This document shows, piece after piece, positions 8,108 to 16,620 of a DNA stretch of 64,000 nt. The DNA comes from Catenuloplanes indicus (GTDB lineage Bacteria; Actinomycetota; Actinomycetes; Mycobacteriales; Micromonosporaceae). Each line of letters begins with the position of its first letter. Within the stretch, counting starts at the first letter, position 1. Both the position numbers and the translations under genes were made by a program. Location: positions 3,968,001 through 4,032,000 of the forward strand of contig NZ_JAUSUZ010000001.1 in the NCBI RefSeq assembly GCF_030813715.1. Reading direction: 5' to 3'. The notes under the pieces are model-generated. The model saw only the letters and a program-made list of their open reading frames with translations, did not search any database and had not been told where the DNA came from.

Positions 8108-9336
8108 ACGCCCTCGACGCCGTCGTCCTGGTCTTCCTCTGGGCCGCGGTGCTGGTCCGGCTGCCGGGTGCGGCACATGACCGGCGGCGGCGGATCCTGT
8201 GGCTGGCGTTCACCGCGATGGCGATCGCGGTCAGCGCCCGCACGCCCACTGTCGCCGGACTCATCGACCAGCACACCGGCTGGCCCGGCACGTCCGTGCT
8301 AGTCGGCCACGCCTTCACGGTGCTCGCCGCGACCGGGGCGTTCGAGTTCGTCACCGACCTGCGCGAAACCGTCCGCATCCGCCTGCCCCGCCTGGACATC
8401 TGGCTGCTGATCGCCGCGATCACCGTCCTCGCCCTCACCGTGCTCTTCTTCCAAATCCCTCCACCACCCGAAGGCCTGTTCATCGACCGGGCACCCGGCC
8501 AGGTCCTGCCGACGCTGTATCTGGTGCTGTTCACCACGCACCTCGGCTTCGCCATGGGCGCCATCGGCACCCTCCACGCCGGCGCCCTCATCACCTCCCG
8601 CCGCACCGCACCGCCCTGGATCCGCACCGGATTCGCCCTCAATGCGGCCGGCGGCATCACCGGCATCGCCTACGCCACCAGCGTCGACAGCTATCTGCTC
8701 TACCGGCTCACCGCACCCGGCCTCGGCCTCGGCCTCGGCGACACCACCGTCCTCGCCCTGCTCGACCCCCTCGAAGCCGTCGCGATCCTGCTCATCGCCG
8801 CCGGTCACGGCGTCCCCGCGATCCCCGCCGCACTCGGCACCGCCCGGCAATGGCTCACCCTCCTCCAGCTCCGGCCGCTCTGGGCGGCGCTGACCAAAGC
8901 CCACCCGGACGTCGTGTTCGGCGAGCGCCCGTCGCTGCTCGACGACCTCACCGACCGGCACGCCCTGCGCTACCGGCTCATCCGCCGCACGATCGAGATC
9001 CGCGACGCCACCCTGCACCTGCGCGGGCATGTCGACGACGACACCCGTCGACGCCTCACCGCGGCGTTCGCCACCATCGGCTGCCCTCGCCGCCGCGCCG
9101 CGGCGACCGAAGCCGCGTTCATCCGCCTCGCCCTGCACACCCACCACCTCGGCCGCGCCCCGGCACCCCGCCCGGACTACGTCCCGCCCGGTGGCCACGA
9201 CCCTGACACCGAGGCTGCCTGGCTGCGCACCGTCAGCGCCGCCTACCTCCGCCCCGCCACCCGCCGCACCGCTACCGCCCACGCCTCACAGCGGCGCGCC
9301 ACACCGCGCATCCCCACCCAGCGCCGTTCGCTGTAG
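8104..9336 (+). CDS. MAB_1171c-type membrane protein
   Basis: A 410-residue protein with about seven hydrophobic helices in the first 260 residues and a soluble C-terminal domain of about 150 residues (from LTLLQLRPLWAALTKAHPDV). This matches the actinobacterial MAB_1171c family, annotated as putative transporters of unknown substrate and often encoded after a small ImmA/IrrE-type protein and an HTH regulator, as here. Translation is coupled to the protease by a 4-base overlap. The C-terminal domain starts with a short motif (WxAL..A.P) and an acidic GERP-SLLDDL stretch seen in the family. It may be a membrane sensor rather than a carrier, since no transport motif is visible. Confidence 0.7.
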   Translation: MNALDAVVLVFLWAAVLVRLPGAAHDRRRRILWLAFTAMAIAVSARTPTVAGLIDQHTGWPGTSVLVGHAFTVLAATGAFEFVTDLRETVRIRLPRLDIWLLIAAITVLALTVLFFQIPPPPEGLFIDRAPGQVLPTLYLVLFTTHLGFAMGAIGTLHAGALITSRRTAPPWIRTGFALNAAGGITGIAYATSVDSYLLYRLTAPGLGLGLGDTTVLALLDPLEAVAILLIAAGHGVPAIPAALGTARQWLTLLQLRPLWAALTKAHPDVVFGERPSLLDDLTDRHALRYRLIRRTIEIRDATLHLRGHVDDDTRRRLTAAFATIGCPRRRAAATEAAFIRLALHTHHLGRAPAPRPDYVPPGGHDPDTEAAWLRTVSAAYLRPATRRTATAHASQRRATPRIPTQRRSL

Positions 9337-9400
9337 TTGACAGCCGAGCATGATCATCCCGTAGAGTCCCGCCACGCCAGCCTGTTCGCTACAGCGAACA
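9326..9400 (+). promoter_or_regulatory. M23 hydrolase promoter with operator
   Basis: Half-site GTTCGCTGTAG (9326-9336, overlapping the end of the upstream gene) abuts -35 TTGACA (9337-9342), then a 19-base spacer and -10 TAGAGT (9362-9367), then palindrome TGTTCGCT-N2-AGCGAACA (9383-9400) just downstream of the expected start point. The layout repeats that of the transfer-operon promoter at 6787-6856, so the two are probably co-regulated. Confidence 0.65.
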
Positions 9401-9422
9401 GCGGATGGATGCGGGAGGCGAT

Positions 9423-10466
9423 ATGGCGGGCGCGATCATAAAACGGCTCGTCGTCGCGGCCGCGTCCCTGCCGATGATCGCGGCCCTCGGCATCGCCGTC
9501 GCCAGCTCCGGCGCCGGCGTACTCGACCCACAGGCCGCCGCGTGCGTCATCACGCCATCCGATTCGGCCAGCACCGGCGGATCGCCGATCAGCCTCGCGG
9601 ATCTCACCGGCACCCAGCTGGCCAACGCGAAGATCATCTACACAGTCGGGGCCGAGCGGAACCTGCCCCACCGGGCTGGCGTCATCGCGCTCGCCACGGC
9701 CATGCAGGAGTCGAAGCTCTACAACCTCGCCGTCGCCGTCGACCACGACAGCCTCGGCCTGTTCCAGCAACGCCCCAGCTCCGGATGGGGCACACCCGCG
9801 CAGATCCTCGACCCGGTCTACGCGACGAACAAGTTCTACGACAAACTCATCACCATCGAGAACTGGCAGACGCTACCGGTCACCGTCGCCGCCCAGCGCG
9901 TCCAGCGCAGCGCCTACCCGGACGCTTACGCGCAGTGGGAAGCTCTCGCCACCGACCTGGCCGCGAGCCTCGCCGCCGGGCTCGGCCGGGACACCACCTG
10001 CGCCCCGGCCGTTACCGGCGAATGGGTCCGGCCGGTCAACGCGCCGGTCGGCTCGGGTTTCCGCACCGACAGCCGGCCCGACCACGACGGCGTCGACCTC
10101 TCCGGGGCCCGCGGCACCGTCATCGTCGCCGCTTCCGCCGGTACCGTCCTCGTCGTCACCTGCAACATCGTCCCCGCCAGCCACGGCTGCAATCAAGACG
10201 GCTACCCCGGCCTCATCGGCTGCGGCTGGTACACCGACATCCAACATGCAGGCGGCATCATCACCCGCTACTGCCACATGCTCACCCGCCCCAACGTCAC
10301 CGCCGGCCAACACGTCACCGCGGGCCAGCCGATCGGTCTCATGGGCAGCAGCGGGAACTCCTCCGGCCCTCACCTGCACTTCGAGATCCACCTCAACAGC
10401 GACCGCTCGTCACAATCAGCAGTCGACCCCGTGCCGTTCATGCGATCCGTCGGTGTCGAACTCTGA
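9423..10466 (+). CDS. Secreted transfer-associated peptidoglycan hydrolase (lysozyme-like plus M23)
   Basis: A 347-residue exported cell-wall enzyme. Residues 6-30 form a hydrophobic signal/anchor segment. A lysozyme-like region follows (ATAMQESKLYNLAV with a candidate catalytic Glu, then DSLGLFQQRPSSGWG), typical of wall-hydrolase domains in actinobacterial transfer loci. The C-terminal part is an M23 peptidase with zinc-ligand motifs HDGVDLSGARGT and HLHFEIH. Two-domain lytic enzymes of this kind open the wall for conjugation machinery. The start is the ATG at 9423 preceded by GGGAGG; an ATG 18 bases upstream is less well placed. It has its own promoter sharing an operator with the divergent transfer operon, which supports a transfer role. 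Confidence 0.8.
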   Translation: MAGAIIKRLVVAAASLPMIAALGIAVASSGAGVLDPQAAACVITPSDSASTGGSPISLADLTGTQLANAKIIYTVGAERNLPHRAGVIALATAMQESKLYNLAVAVDHDSLGLFQQRPSSGWGTPAQILDPVYATNKFYDKLITIENWQTLPVTVAAQRVQRSAYPDAYAQWEALATDLAASLAAGLGRDTTCAPAVTGEWVRPVNAPVGSGFRTDSRPDHDGVDLSGARGTVIVAASAGTVLVVTCNIVPASHGCNQDGYPGLIGCGWYTDIQHAGGIITRYCHMLTRPNVTAGQHVTAGQPIGLMGSSGNSSGPHLHFEIHLNSDRSSQSAVDPVPFMRSVGVEL

Positions 10467-10694
10467 GTGACCGACCGAGCGGCTGGAGCGCGATGGCGGG
10501 CAGCAGACCCGCTGCGGCGACGACGGCGACAGCGACCGGATCCAGGGTCACTGGGGCGGTGGCCAGCGGTGATGCGGTCACCACGATCCTGTCGCCCATC
10601 GCCGCAGCCGCCGCGGTCGTATACAGCGCCGCGCCGGGTGGCACGGGGCGTCGCGATGCGCGCGCAGCTGGCCGCGGCGCCGGGCTGGAGGCGG

Positions 10695-11429
10695 TCACCA
10701 GCCACCGGCCAAGGTGGCGTTGAAGGCGGCGGCAGCCGCGAGGATCGAGAGCCCGAAGAAGTCCTGTGCACGGTTGTACCTGGCGAACTTCTTTGCGTTG
10801 GCCTGCGACAGGTGTGCGGTCTCGGTGACCGCTTCCTCCAGCTGCCGCTCCAGGTCACCGGCGATCTCGATCGTCCGGCGCATCAGGTCCTCGGCCGGTA
10901 TGGCGTCGGCGAGGAAGCCGGTTCGGGTGTTCACGGTGGCCTGCATGACGGCTTTGAGGTGCCACATCGTCCAGCCGATCAGCATCGTCCACCCGGCGGT
11001 GAGTACGCGGGTACCCGGCTGGGTGGGTAGGCCCTGCAGCATCATGAGAGGCACCGCAGCGGTTAGCGCGGCCGCGACGAAGCCGCCGAGCACGGCGGCT
11101 TTGAGCTCCGGACGCGCGCTGAGCGCCCGGGCGGCGACGAGCCGCGGCGTGATCCACGCCAGCCGCAGCACCGCAGGGGCAGGCGCGCTGTCTCCTGTCA
11201 CCGGAACGTGGAGCGCGGTGCCAGTGCGGGCCGGGACGTGAGCCGGCGAGCGGCGGGCCGTGGTGTGCAAGACCGCGGCCGCGATGCACCCTCCGGCCAC
11301 CGCGCCGGCCAGAAGGAGCCATGGCTCGGCGGCTGCACCGCGGCGTCCGGCGGCCGGTGGCGCGGGCGAATATTGCTGATGCGGGATGGGCACGCGTGTG
11401 ATCTCCGGACGGAATGCGCTGCCGGTCAC
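10695..11429 (-). CDS. Uncharacterised membrane protein
   Basis: A protein of about 244 residues with four or five hydrophobic segments: one near the N-terminus (WLLLAGAVAGGCIAAAVL), a pair around AAVLGGFVAAALTAAVPLMM and TAGWTMLIGWTMWHL, and one at the C-terminus (FFGLSILAAAAAFNATLAGGW). Between them lies a charged helix (RRTIEIAGDLERQLEEAV) that could form a coiled coil. I recognise no family. The reading frame stays open into the upstream TPR gene, so the start is uncertain; I use the GTG at 11429. It is the last gene of the long minus-strand block, and its job is unknown. The 228 bases between it and the hydrolase gene end show nothing I can name. Confidence 0.5.
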   Translation of the reverse strand: MTGSAFRPEITRVPIPHQQYSPAPPAAGRRGAAAEPWLLLAGAVAGGCIAAAVLHTTARRSPAHVPARTGTALHVPVTGDSAPAPAVLRLAWITPRLVAARALSARPELKAAVLGGFVAAALTAAVPLMMLQGLPTQPGTRVLTAGWTMLIGWTMWHLKAVMQATVNTRTGFLADAIPAEDLMRRTIEIAGDLERQLEEAVTETAHLSQANAKKFARYNRAQDFFGLSILAAAAAFNATLAGGW

Positions 11430-11482
11430 CGGTGTGGGCACGACCGGCAGCGTGAGCGGGGTGGTGGCGGGATGCGGCCGGG

Positions 11483-12748
11483 TCAGGCCCCGGCGGAGAT
11501 GTCGTCGAGCAGGAACTGCACGGCGGTCTCCGCGCGGTCGCACAAGCCGGCGTAGATGTCGGCGGCCTCGTGCAAGAAAGCGCGGGCCTGGTCCAGGTCG
11601 TCGCAGGTGATGGCGAGGTCGCCCAGGTAGTGCAGGGCCAGAGCGCGGCCGCGCGGACGGTCGAGTTTCGTCATCTCACGCAGGGCGGTGACGAGCACGA
11701 TCCGGGCATGGGTGTGATCGCCGAGCTCGGCCAGGGCACGGCCAGTCTCTACCCCGACCAGGGCGGCGCGGTAGGGGTCGGTGCCGGCGCGGGCCAGCAT
11801 GTCGCTGGCGGCGGCGAGGGCGTCCAGCGCCTCGCCCGGCTGGCGGGCGTTGATCAGCGTGACGGCGCGGTTGAGCGCGGACAGGCCCTCACTGCGGTAG
11901 TCACCGTGCGCCGCGTACACGCCGCGGTTGACCCGCAGCAGCTGCAGCGCGTGAGTGACATTGTTCTCGGCCTGTTCAAGCATGGCCAGGCCCTCGCTAG
12001 CAGAGGCGGTGGCGATCACCCGCGTACGGTCGTGGGGGATGCCGGCGGCGGCCTTGATCGCCTGCTTGAACGCGTCTGCGGCATGCGGGTGATTGCCGAA
12101 GTCGAAGGCGCGCCAGCCGTAACGGCGCCAGGCGTGGCTGAGCCAGGCCGGGTCGCCGACCCGTTCGGCGCAGTCGAGGGCGAGTGCGTCGGCGTCGCGC
12201 CGGTCGTCGGGGAAACCGCGGGCCTCGAACAGCGGCCGGATCGCGTCCAGCAGCGCCCACACCATGTGCGGGTCGTCGGTGCTGCGGGTGCCAGCGAGCG
12301 TGAGCAGGTTGACCCGCTCGGCGTCGAGCCAGTCCAGCGCCGCACCAGGCGTAGCGAACTCGATCGCGTCCGGGCCGCAGTGGGTCAGGGCCGCCGGGGG
12401 CGGGGTCCGGTACGGGGCGGCGGCCGTGCTGGCGGCACGGGCGCGGGCCAGATACCACTCGTTGATCCGTGCGGTGAACAGCTGCTGCGTGGGGTCGGCG
12501 GCGAGGTCCGTAGCGGCGCGGGTGCGGGCCTGGCTGTATATCCGCCATCTGCTGCCGGGCGCAGGGCGTACGAGGTCGGCCCGCACGAGCTGGTCGATGT
12601 GTGCGGCGGCGACGTGGTCGGTGGTGGCGAGCGCGGCGGCTAGCACCGGCAGGGTCGGCTCAGGGCCGGGGTGGGCGGCGAACGCCCGCGCGCAGGCGCG
12701 CAGCGGGGCGGGCAGGGTGTGGTACCGGTCGGCAAAACAGCCGGTCAT
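11483..12748 (-). CDS. TPR protein resembling the C-terminus of the STAND protein at 14607
   Basis: A 421-residue protein that begins with a winged-helix-like segment (TLPAPLRACARAFAAHPGP...) followed by repeated helical pairs of TPR type. From that winged helix onward it is clearly related to the NB-ARC protein at 14607-16610: both contain ADALALDCA, AHAWRR/SHAWRR, EGLSALN, and DRPRGRALA-HYLG at matching spacing. It has no P-loop or NTPase domain. It therefore looks like a paralogue that lost, or never had, the nucleotide switch and kept the sensor arm. ATG at 12748 has GAGGAA upstream with good spacing; the longer reading has no such site. A role in regulation or partner binding is only inferred. 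Confidence 0.65.
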   Translation of the reverse strand: MTGCFADRYHTLPAPLRACARAFAAHPGPEPTLPVLAAALATTDHVAAAHIDQLVRADLVRPAPGSRWRIYSQARTRAATDLAADPTQQLFTARINEWYLARARAASTAAAPYRTPPPAALTHCGPDAIEFATPGAALDWLDAERVNLLTLAGTRSTDDPHMVWALLDAIRPLFEARGFPDDRRDADALALDCAERVGDPAWLSHAWRRYGWRAFDFGNHPHAADAFKQAIKAAAGIPHDRTRVIATASASEGLAMLEQAENNVTHALQLLRVNRGVYAAHGDYRSEGLSALNRAVTLINARQPGEALDALAAASDMLARAGTDPYRAALVGVETGRALAELGDHTHARIVLVTALREMTKLDRPRGRALALHYLGDLAITCDDLDQARAFLHEAADIYAGLCDRAETAVQFLLDDISAGA

Positions 12749-12830
12749 GGCATTCCTCGAAAATGGTGGGAGACCGAAGGCGGCGCGCTGGCGGAGGTGT
12801 CGGACAGCGGTATGGAGGTGCGGATCGGGA

Positions 12831-13967
12831 TCAGCTGGCGGGCTGGCTCGCGTGAGGGGAAGCGTCAGCGGGCGGGGTTTCCGCGTCAGCGCCGGGCCGC
12901 CGTGTGGCGGCGGCGGGTTCGGGCGGCGCCCAGGCCGGCGGGCCGCTGTGATCGCGCCACTGGTGGAGGGCATGGGTCATCATGGCGACGACCGCCACGT
13001 AGAAGACGGTGGATGTGATCCATGCGGTGGGCGCGATCCAGTTGCCGGCGTCGGCCGCGGACAGTGAGGGGTCCAGCGGTGTCAGCCCGCCGATGAGGAT
13101 TTGCAGGGTAAGCAGGGTGCAGTTGTGCACGACGTGCTTGACGATCGCGGCTTCGAGTCCGCCCGTGTGGACGGTCAGCCAGCCGATCAGCAGCCCATAG
13201 ACGAGCAGCCCTGCGCTGCCCGGTCCGGGGCCGGTGCCGTGCAGCGCGGTCCAGATGATCGCCTGGACGACGATGCCCGGCCACGGGGACAGGAATCTGA
13301 CCGCTTGCAGCAGCCAGCCGCGCGTCAGGTACTCCTCGGCCGCGGACTGGAACACGGTCAGGACCAGGATGATCAGGCCCCCGGCCAGCACATACGTCCA
13401 CGGCTCGGCACGGTGCGGCAGCGCGGGCTCGGCACCGGCCGGCACGTCGGGCGGGAAGATCAGCGCCAGCACGATCAGCTCGATAAAGAGCACGATCTGC
13501 GAGGCGAGCGCGGCGGCCAGGCAGAGGCCGAGCCACGGCCACCGTAACCGGCCGGCGACCGAGGACACGTTTCCCGGCCGGCGCCGCTCGATGAACCGCG
13601 CGGCCAGCAGCACTGCGGGGGCGAGCATGGCGATCGCGCACAAGCTGACCGCCATCGCGGTCCCGCCGCCGAGGACCGGGATCTGCTGCTCGGGCAGCGC
13701 GCGGACGACCAGGCGGAGCAGGCGCGGGACGGCGAGGTAGACGGCGGCGATCGCCGCGGTCGCGGCGAGCGTGCGCCACCACCGCACCGGGAAGCTGATC
13801 CGGTGATACGGCATCAGCATCACTCCGGGAAAGTGCCGGAACGGGCTCGCGGGCGCGAACAGATACGGCCGTAGCAGGTCCATTCCGAGCCGGGTGGTAG
13901 CGCGCCGAGACCCGGCGGGCGCAGATACGCCGGGCGAAGGCGCGGAGACGACGTCGTTGTCGATCAT
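12831..13967 (-). CDS. CPBP-family intramembrane metalloprotease
   Basis: A 378-residue membrane protein with about seven to eight hydrophobic helices. It carries the three motifs of CPBP (CAAX protease and bacteriocin-processing, Abi) enzymes: AAEEYLTRGW (EExxxR), a later ALHGT, and KHVVHN, which together supply the acidic and His active-site residues within the membrane. Bacterial members cleave membrane-embedded or peptide substrates and some give self-immunity to bacteriocins. No obvious peptide substrate lies beside it; the nearest RiPP genes are 14 kb away. Its tail is a Pro/Ala-rich cytoplasmic stretch. The ATG at 13967 has weak ribosome-binding signal and internal starts near 13880 or 13818 are possible. 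Confidence 0.75.
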   Translation of the reverse strand: MIDNDVVSAPSPGVSAPAGSRRATTRLGMDLLRPYLFAPASPFRHFPGVMLMPYHRISFPVRWWRTLAATAAIAAVYLAVPRLLRLVVRALPEQQIPVLGGGTAMAVSLCAIAMLAPAVLLAARFIERRRPGNVSSVAGRLRWPWLGLCLAAALASQIVLFIELIVLALIFPPDVPAGAEPALPHRAEPWTYVLAGGLIILVLTVFQSAAEEYLTRGWLLQAVRFLSPWPGIVVQAIIWTALHGTGPGPGSAGLLVYGLLIGWLTVHTGGLEAAIVKHVVHNCTLLTLQILIGGLTPLDPSLSAADAGNWIAPTAWITSTVFYVAVVAMMTHALHQWRDHSGPPAWAPPEPAAATRRPGADAETPPADASPHASQPAS

Positions 13968-13993
13968 GATGAGGGGTGTGACTCCTGAAGGGG

Positions 13994-14013
13994 CACCCGG
14001 GAGTTCCCGGGTG
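13994..14013. promoter_or_regulatory. Palindrome before the CPBP gene
   Basis: A perfect inverted repeat CACCCGGGA-GT-TCCCGGGTG lies 27 bases upstream of the CPBP start, in the 167-base gap after the small gene at 14135. It could be an operator or a short hairpin terminator; there is no T-run, so I favour an operator. No second copy was noticed in the window. Confidence 0.35.
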
Positions 14014-14134
14014 ACGGGTGAGTGGTTGCACGCGCCGTGCGAGGCGGTGCGGGATGGTCACATCGCTGGTCAGCAGGACCGGCGGGCGTCGGGCTGTCGG
14101 GGTGGTGGCGACAGGCAGCCGGTCCGGGCCGGTC

Positions 14135-14542
14135 TCACCGTGGGTGGAGTCGCAGCCCGGCGGTGGGAGGCAGTAGGCAGGACAGCACCAGCGGGCTGAC
14201 CGCGGCGGTCGTTGCCGTCGCGGCCGGCGCCCGGACGGCGTGCCACAGCACGGAGATCGGCGAGTCCGCGGAGAGCACGACGGCGGCCAGGCGCACGCGC
14301 TGGTGCATCCAGCTGGACCGCACGGCGCCGGCGGGCCAACACGGCACGCGTGACGCCGGCCAGGAAGCACCGGTCGCCTCCGGTCGGGTGGCCGCCGTAG
14401 GCACGCGCACGGTGGAGAACACCACGGTCCGCGGCACCGGCAAAGCGGGATCGGGGTCCGGCGGTATGGCGGCGCACTGTATGCCGGCCGAGGTCAGCAC
14501 CGTGATCAGCAGGCGGGTGCCTGCCGTCGCAGGGGAAAACAT
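14135..14542 (-). CDS. Small hypothetical protein
   Basis: A 135-residue reading frame with strongly GC-rich third codon positions, as expected of a real gene here. It has a hydrophobic N-terminal stretch (RLLITVLTSAGIQCAA), and a C-terminal half of moderate hydrophobicity (VLWHAVRAPAATATTAAVSPLVLSCLL) that may cross the membrane once or twice. No family is recognised. No Shine-Dalgarno sequence precedes the ATG. It sits between the STAND gene and the CPBP protease gene on the same strand, with 64 and 167 base gaps. It may be an invented frame, but the opposite-strand frames overlapping it look weaker. Confidence 0.4.
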   Translation of the reverse strand: MFSPATAGTRLLITVLTSAGIQCAAIPPDPDPALPVPRTVVFSTVRVPTAATRPEATGASWPASRVPCWPAGAVRSSWMHQRVRLAAVVLSADSPISVLWHAVRAPAATATTAAVSPLVLSCLLPPTAGLRLHPR

Positions 14543-14606
14543 GAGGGGAGATGTCCAATCAGCACGACCGGGTCCGGCCGGGTGGGCAGGCGGATGGCCC
14601 GGTCGG

Positions 14607-16610
14607 TCAGGCGTCGTCGAGGGTGGCGAGCGCGGTGCGGACGGTGTGCTCCTCGTGGTCGCCGAGATCGCCGTAGAGCGCGGCGGCGATTTCCAGCCGG
14701 GTGCGGGCGCCGTCGCGGTCGCCGCGTGCCTGGGCGAGCTCGCCCAGGTAGTGCTGGGCGAGGGCGCGGCCGCGGGGACGGTCGAGGGCGGTCATCTCCT
14801 GCAGCGCGGCGTCCAGCCAGGTCTGGGCGGCGTCGTGGCGGCCGAGACCGGTCAGCGCGCGCCCGTACTCGAGACCGATCCGGGCGGTGTTGAAGGGATC
14901 AGTACCCGCGGTGCGAAAAAACAGGTGCCGGGCGTCGTCGAGCACGGGCAGCGCTTCCTCGGGCCGGCCGGCGCCGATCAGCGCGATCGCGTGGTTGAGC
15001 GCGGACAGCCCTTCCCGGCGAAAGTCGCCTCGGGCGAGGTACTGGCCGCGCTGGGCTTCGATCAGCTCCAGGGCGCGGGCGTAATCGCCGTAGGCCTGCG
15101 CGACCGCGGCGAGGCCTTCACGGGCGGTGGCGGTGCCGAACACGCGGGTGTTGTCGTCGGTGATGTCGGCGGCCGCGTCCACGGCGTTGGCGAAGGCTGC
15201 GGCGGCGCCGTCGAGGTTGCCGAGGTCGTAGCAGTTCCAGGCCAGCCGCCGCCAAGCGTGCGCGATCCAGGTCGGGTTCTTGACGCGCTGCGCGCAGTCC
15301 AGGGCGAGCGCGTCGGCGTGCGCACGGTCGTCGTGCCGACGCCGGAAGATGAACAACGCCCACATCGAGTCGATGAGCAGCCACACCAGCCGCGGATCGT
15401 CCGCCGCCCGGACCTCCGCGAGTGCGAGGAGGTTCTCCCGCTCGATCTCCAGCCACTCCAGCGCCGCCGCCGGGTCGGGAAACTCCACCTCGTGCTCGGG
15501 CGAGAAGTGGACGAACTCCGCCGCGTACGGCTCCCGGTACGGCGTCGCGACGGCGTCGGCGGCCCGGACCGCGGCGAGGTACCACTCGCTGATCCGGCCG
15601 AGCAACTGGTGCCGCTGCTGGGGGTCGCGGCCGGCCTGGACGACGGCGTGCCGGCGGATCTGGTCGTGCATCCGGTACCGGCCGGCCGGTTCCTCCTCGA
15701 CCAGGCTCGCCTGGACCAGCCGCCGCAGATGCCGTTCCGCGACAAGCAGTGAGGTGTCGAGAGCGGCGGCGATGACCGGCAGCCCGACGTCCGGGCCGGG
15801 ATGCAGGCCGAGGGCCTGGTAGCAGATACGGGCGCCTTCGGGCAGGCCGGCATAGCTGGCGGCGAACGCGTTCATGATCGCGTCTTTCTGGTCGGCGAGC
15901 ACGTCGGCGTGCCCGTGGTGGACGGTGGTAAAGGTGGTGGTGGCGTCGCGCGGGAGGGTGGCGAGGCCGGCGCCGGTGACGGTGAGCGCGAGCGGCAGGC
16001 CCGCGCAGAAGTCCAGCAGCCGCCCGGTGGCGGCGTGGTGGGCGTGCGCGCCAGCGACCTGGTGCAGCAGCAGGGCGGCCGCGTCGTCCGGTAGCGGCGG
16101 GACGGCCAGAAGCCGGACGCCGGTGGTGATGAGCCCGGGGCGCCGGTCGCGGATGGTAATCAGCACGAGGCTGGCCGGCCCGGCGGGGATCAGCGGCTCG
16201 ATCTGGTCCGGGCCGGCCGCGTTATCCAGCAGCAGCAGCAGGATCCGCCGGTCGGCGGTGATCGTGCGCCACAACCCCGCCTGCTCGTCCACCCTGGCCG
16301 GGATCCGGCCGTCGGGAACGCCGACGGCGCGCAGCATCGCGCTCAACGCGTCCCCGGGCGTGCGAGGGCCCGCGGGGTCGTGCGCGCCGAGACGGACGAA
16401 GATCTGCCCGTCCGGGAACCGATCTGCGGCGTGGTGCGCCCAGCGCACGGCCAACGCGGTCTTGCCGATGCCGCCCATCCCGACCAAGCCCACCAGCGGT
16501 GACGAGTGCCGCTCACCGTCGGCGAACCCGTCCAGCGCCGTCAGCAGGTGCTCGCGGTCGACCCAGTCCGCGGCGGTCCGGGGCAGTTGCCGCGGCATAT
16601 GTCTACACAT
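14607..16610 (-). CDS. STAND NTPase with NB-ARC and TPR domains
   Basis: A 667-residue STAND-type signalling ATPase. Residues 38-55 hold the P-loop GMGGIGKT; the Walker B stretch RILLLLLDN lies at about 122-130; a winged-helix region follows around residues 240-320 (GLHPGPDVGLPVIAAAL...), and the last half is TPR helical repeats with motifs ADALALDCA, AHAWRR and EGLSALNHA. Such proteins sit inactive with ADP and oligomerise when the repeat arm senses a ligand; in actinomycetes many are antibiotic or development regulators (AfsR relatives), others act in defence. No effector domain is fused at the N-terminus. The start at 16610 or the second ATG at 16598 is possible; the gene begins 11 bases after the upstream stop, so it is in an operon with 16621. 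Confidence 0.8.
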   Translation of the reverse strand: MCRHMPRQLPRTAADWVDREHLLTALDGFADGERHSSPLVGLVGMGGIGKTALAVRWAHHAADRFPDGQIFVRLGAHDPAGPRTPGDALSAMLRAVGVPDGRIPARVDEQAGLWRTITADRRILLLLLDNAAGPDQIEPLIPAGPASLVLITIRDRRPGLITTGVRLLAVPPLPDDAAALLLHQVAGAHAHHAATGRLLDFCAGLPLALTVTGAGLATLPRDATTTFTTVHHGHADVLADQKDAIMNAFAASYAGLPEGARICYQALGLHPGPDVGLPVIAAALDTSLLVAERHLRRLVQASLVEEEPAGRYRMHDQIRRHAVVQAGRDPQQRHQLLGRISEWYLAAVRAADAVATPYREPYAAEFVHFSPEHEVEFPDPAAALEWLEIERENLLALAEVRAADDPRLVWLLIDSMWALFIFRRRHDDRAHADALALDCAQRVKNPTWIAHAWRRLAWNCYDLGNLDGAAAAFANAVDAAADITDDNTRVFGTATAREGLAAVAQAYGDYARALELIEAQRGQYLARGDFRREGLSALNHAIALIGAGRPEEALPVLDDARHLFFRTAGTDPFNTARIGLEYGRALTGLGRHDAAQTWLDAALQEMTALDRPRGRALAQHYLGELAQARGDRDGARTRLEIAAALYGDLGDHEEHTVRTALATLDDA

Positions 16611-16620
16611 GTGGTCTACG

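Noticed and set aside
12886-14370. A 494-residue minus-strand frame
   Set aside because: Arg/Pro-rich shadow; the CPBP frame in the same region has conserved motifs and membrane helices.
14551-14700. A plus-strand start with GGGGAG at 14551
   Set aside because: The frame runs into the antisense of the STAND gene and has no recognisable product.
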